Shown: positions 63,186 through 64,000 of the stretch, in pieces
Layout of the letters: each line of letters opens with the position of its first letter
Numbering within the stretch: the stretch's first letter is position 1
Position numbers and translations under genes: made by a program
Assembly: GCA_900095095.1 (NCBI GenBank)
Contig: FMBT01000295.1
Location: 620,001-684,000 of the forward strand
Reading direction: 5' to 3'
Source of the DNA: Fragilariopsis cylindrus CCMP1102
Taxonomy: Eukaryota > Bacillariophyta > Bacillariophyceae > Bacillariales > Bacillariaceae
DNA length: 64,000 bases
Notes under the pieces: generated by a model
Seen by the model: the letters and a program-made list of their open reading frames with translations, nothing else
Databases searched by the model: none
What the model was told of the DNA's origin: nothing

Positions 63186-64000
63186 TTAATGCAAAATCGT
63201 CACAACTCGTTCTTTATTGGAGTCAAAGACCACATCCTCTTCGGTGAAACCTGTCAATTGACCCACTATGTACGGCGTAGCTTCCTCTGCCCGAAATATT
63301 TTATCTAGAAATCCCTTTGACATTGCTGCTAGCATAGCACTATTATATTCATCAATATAGTACCCTGCTATAGAAACTTTAGGATTATCTTGAAACTGCC
63401 TATCTTTTAGATAAATGATTAATGTTATGCTATGATATGCTATATTTCTCTTCCTTTTCGATGAGCTGATGATTTCAGGTTGGATATAACCATTGTTCGA
63501 CGTCTCTCTAGAGATGGTGCGCCTAGTAAATCTTCACCTAGCAATAAGGACGGCGAACCACCCATTTCTTCGTCACCATCACTAGCGACTCTAGTAGTAG
63601 TAGCAGCAGTAGTATGATGTTGTTGTCGTCTGTCAGCGGAGAGATTTGGCAGTAGGGGTTGTTGTAACGGATCTACTCGACCATTGTTATTATTATTATT
63701 GTTATTGCTTACGGTTGATCGATCATTCGCATGATTATGACTACGGTCACGATCACCACCGTTCTGAGACGATACCCTTGTATGACTGCTATGTCCATTG
63801 TTATTGTCACTGCTATTGTTGCTGCCTTTATTATTGATATCACCAGTAGCGGGCGAAGAAAAAGGTGAAAGCAACCAATGATGTGACGATGATGACGATG
63901 CTGGGTTCCAAAACCTACTAGTATACGCTTCGTTATGGTTATTATTGTCGTCGCTACCGATGTCATTATCGTCGTCACTCCCATCAGTCCATACTATCTC
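63186..64000 (-). CDS. Partial gene, low-complexity protein with a conserved-looking C-terminal segment
   Basis: The gene enters from beyond the window. The frame is open from 64000 down to a stop near 63440 with Asn/Ser/His/Asp-rich sequence. A second segment in another frame runs from about 63510 to the stop at 63186-63188 and reads as ordered protein: LKDRQFQDNPKVSIAGYYID, then AMLAAMSKGFLDKIFRAEEA, then VVTILH. The two frames overlap around 63440-63510, with a possible acceptor TCTCTAG near 63510. So either a splice or a single-base difference joins them; I cannot choose. The composition of the second segment argues strongly that it is the true C-terminus. No family recognised. Confidence 0.55.

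Noticed and set aside
1-64000. CRISPR arrays, LTR pairs or virus-like structural genes
   Set aside because: No regularly spaced repeats, no facing or direct long terminal repeats and no capsid, integrase or protease motifs were noticed.

Overview
This is nuclear DNA of a diatom, probably a pennate one. It is AT-rich, its genes carry few short GT-AG introns (about 100-240 bp), and many proteins contain long Asn, Ser, Asp, Thr or Gln tracts. The first gene starts with a signal peptide followed by a GAFAP motif, which is the ASAFAP-type plastid address of diatoms. Other genes are typical of stramenopiles: a membrane nucleotide cyclase fused to a phosphodiesterase, a Golgi-type sulfotransferase, secreted Tyr/Asn-rich membrane proteins and SET-domain proteins.

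Layout. 0.8-1.8 kb: plastid PAP/fibrillin protein. 1.8-6.9 kb: gene-poor stretch with a degenerate direct repeat, a foldback structure and microsatellites. 6.9-10.3 kb: cyclase-phosphodiesterase. 10.5-11 kb: an unassigned coding relic. 11.2-13.2 kb: acidic protein with three exons. 14-15.6 kb: sulfotransferase. 16-18.5 kb: head-to-head pair of mitochondrial bL12 genes; a third copy lies at 41.8-42.4 kb. 19.5-21.9 kb: TPR-like protein. 22.7-27.4 kb: RAB3GAP1-like protein. 29.3-31.6 kb: low-complexity protein with a possible PH-like end. 32-36.3 kb: head-to-head pair of related secreted single-span membrane proteins, candidates for cell-wall work. 36.8-39.1 kb: double SET-domain protein. 39.5-44.2 kb: four-helix membrane protein, PIN1-type prolyl isomerase, third bL12 and a protein of unknown family. 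45.2-45.9 kb: Cys-rich secreted protein.

From 44.5 to 60 kb the window is a repository of mobile elements and gene remnants: one exon of a cyclic-nucleotide-binding domain, a DDE transposase with one in-frame stop, the heme-binding end of a cytochrome P450, a kinase-like fragment, and a roughly 9.7 kb LINE with ORF1, AP endonuclease, reverse transcriptase and RNase H. The LINE's ORF1 and RNase H parts are open; its reverse transcriptase part is shifted in several places. After it come a 7-helix membrane protein, a secreted alpha/beta hydrolase and the end of a gene that runs off the window.

No prokaryote-like operons are present. Genes lie in head-to-head and tail-to-tail pairs sharing intergenic regions of 0.3-1 kb. 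The strongest leads are the cyclase whose fused phosphodiesterase has lost metal ligands and gained three tandem Arg-Arg-Gly-Ser sites, the divergent secreted-protein pair, and the clustering of three bL12 paralogues. All identifications come from reading motifs by eye; no database search was run.
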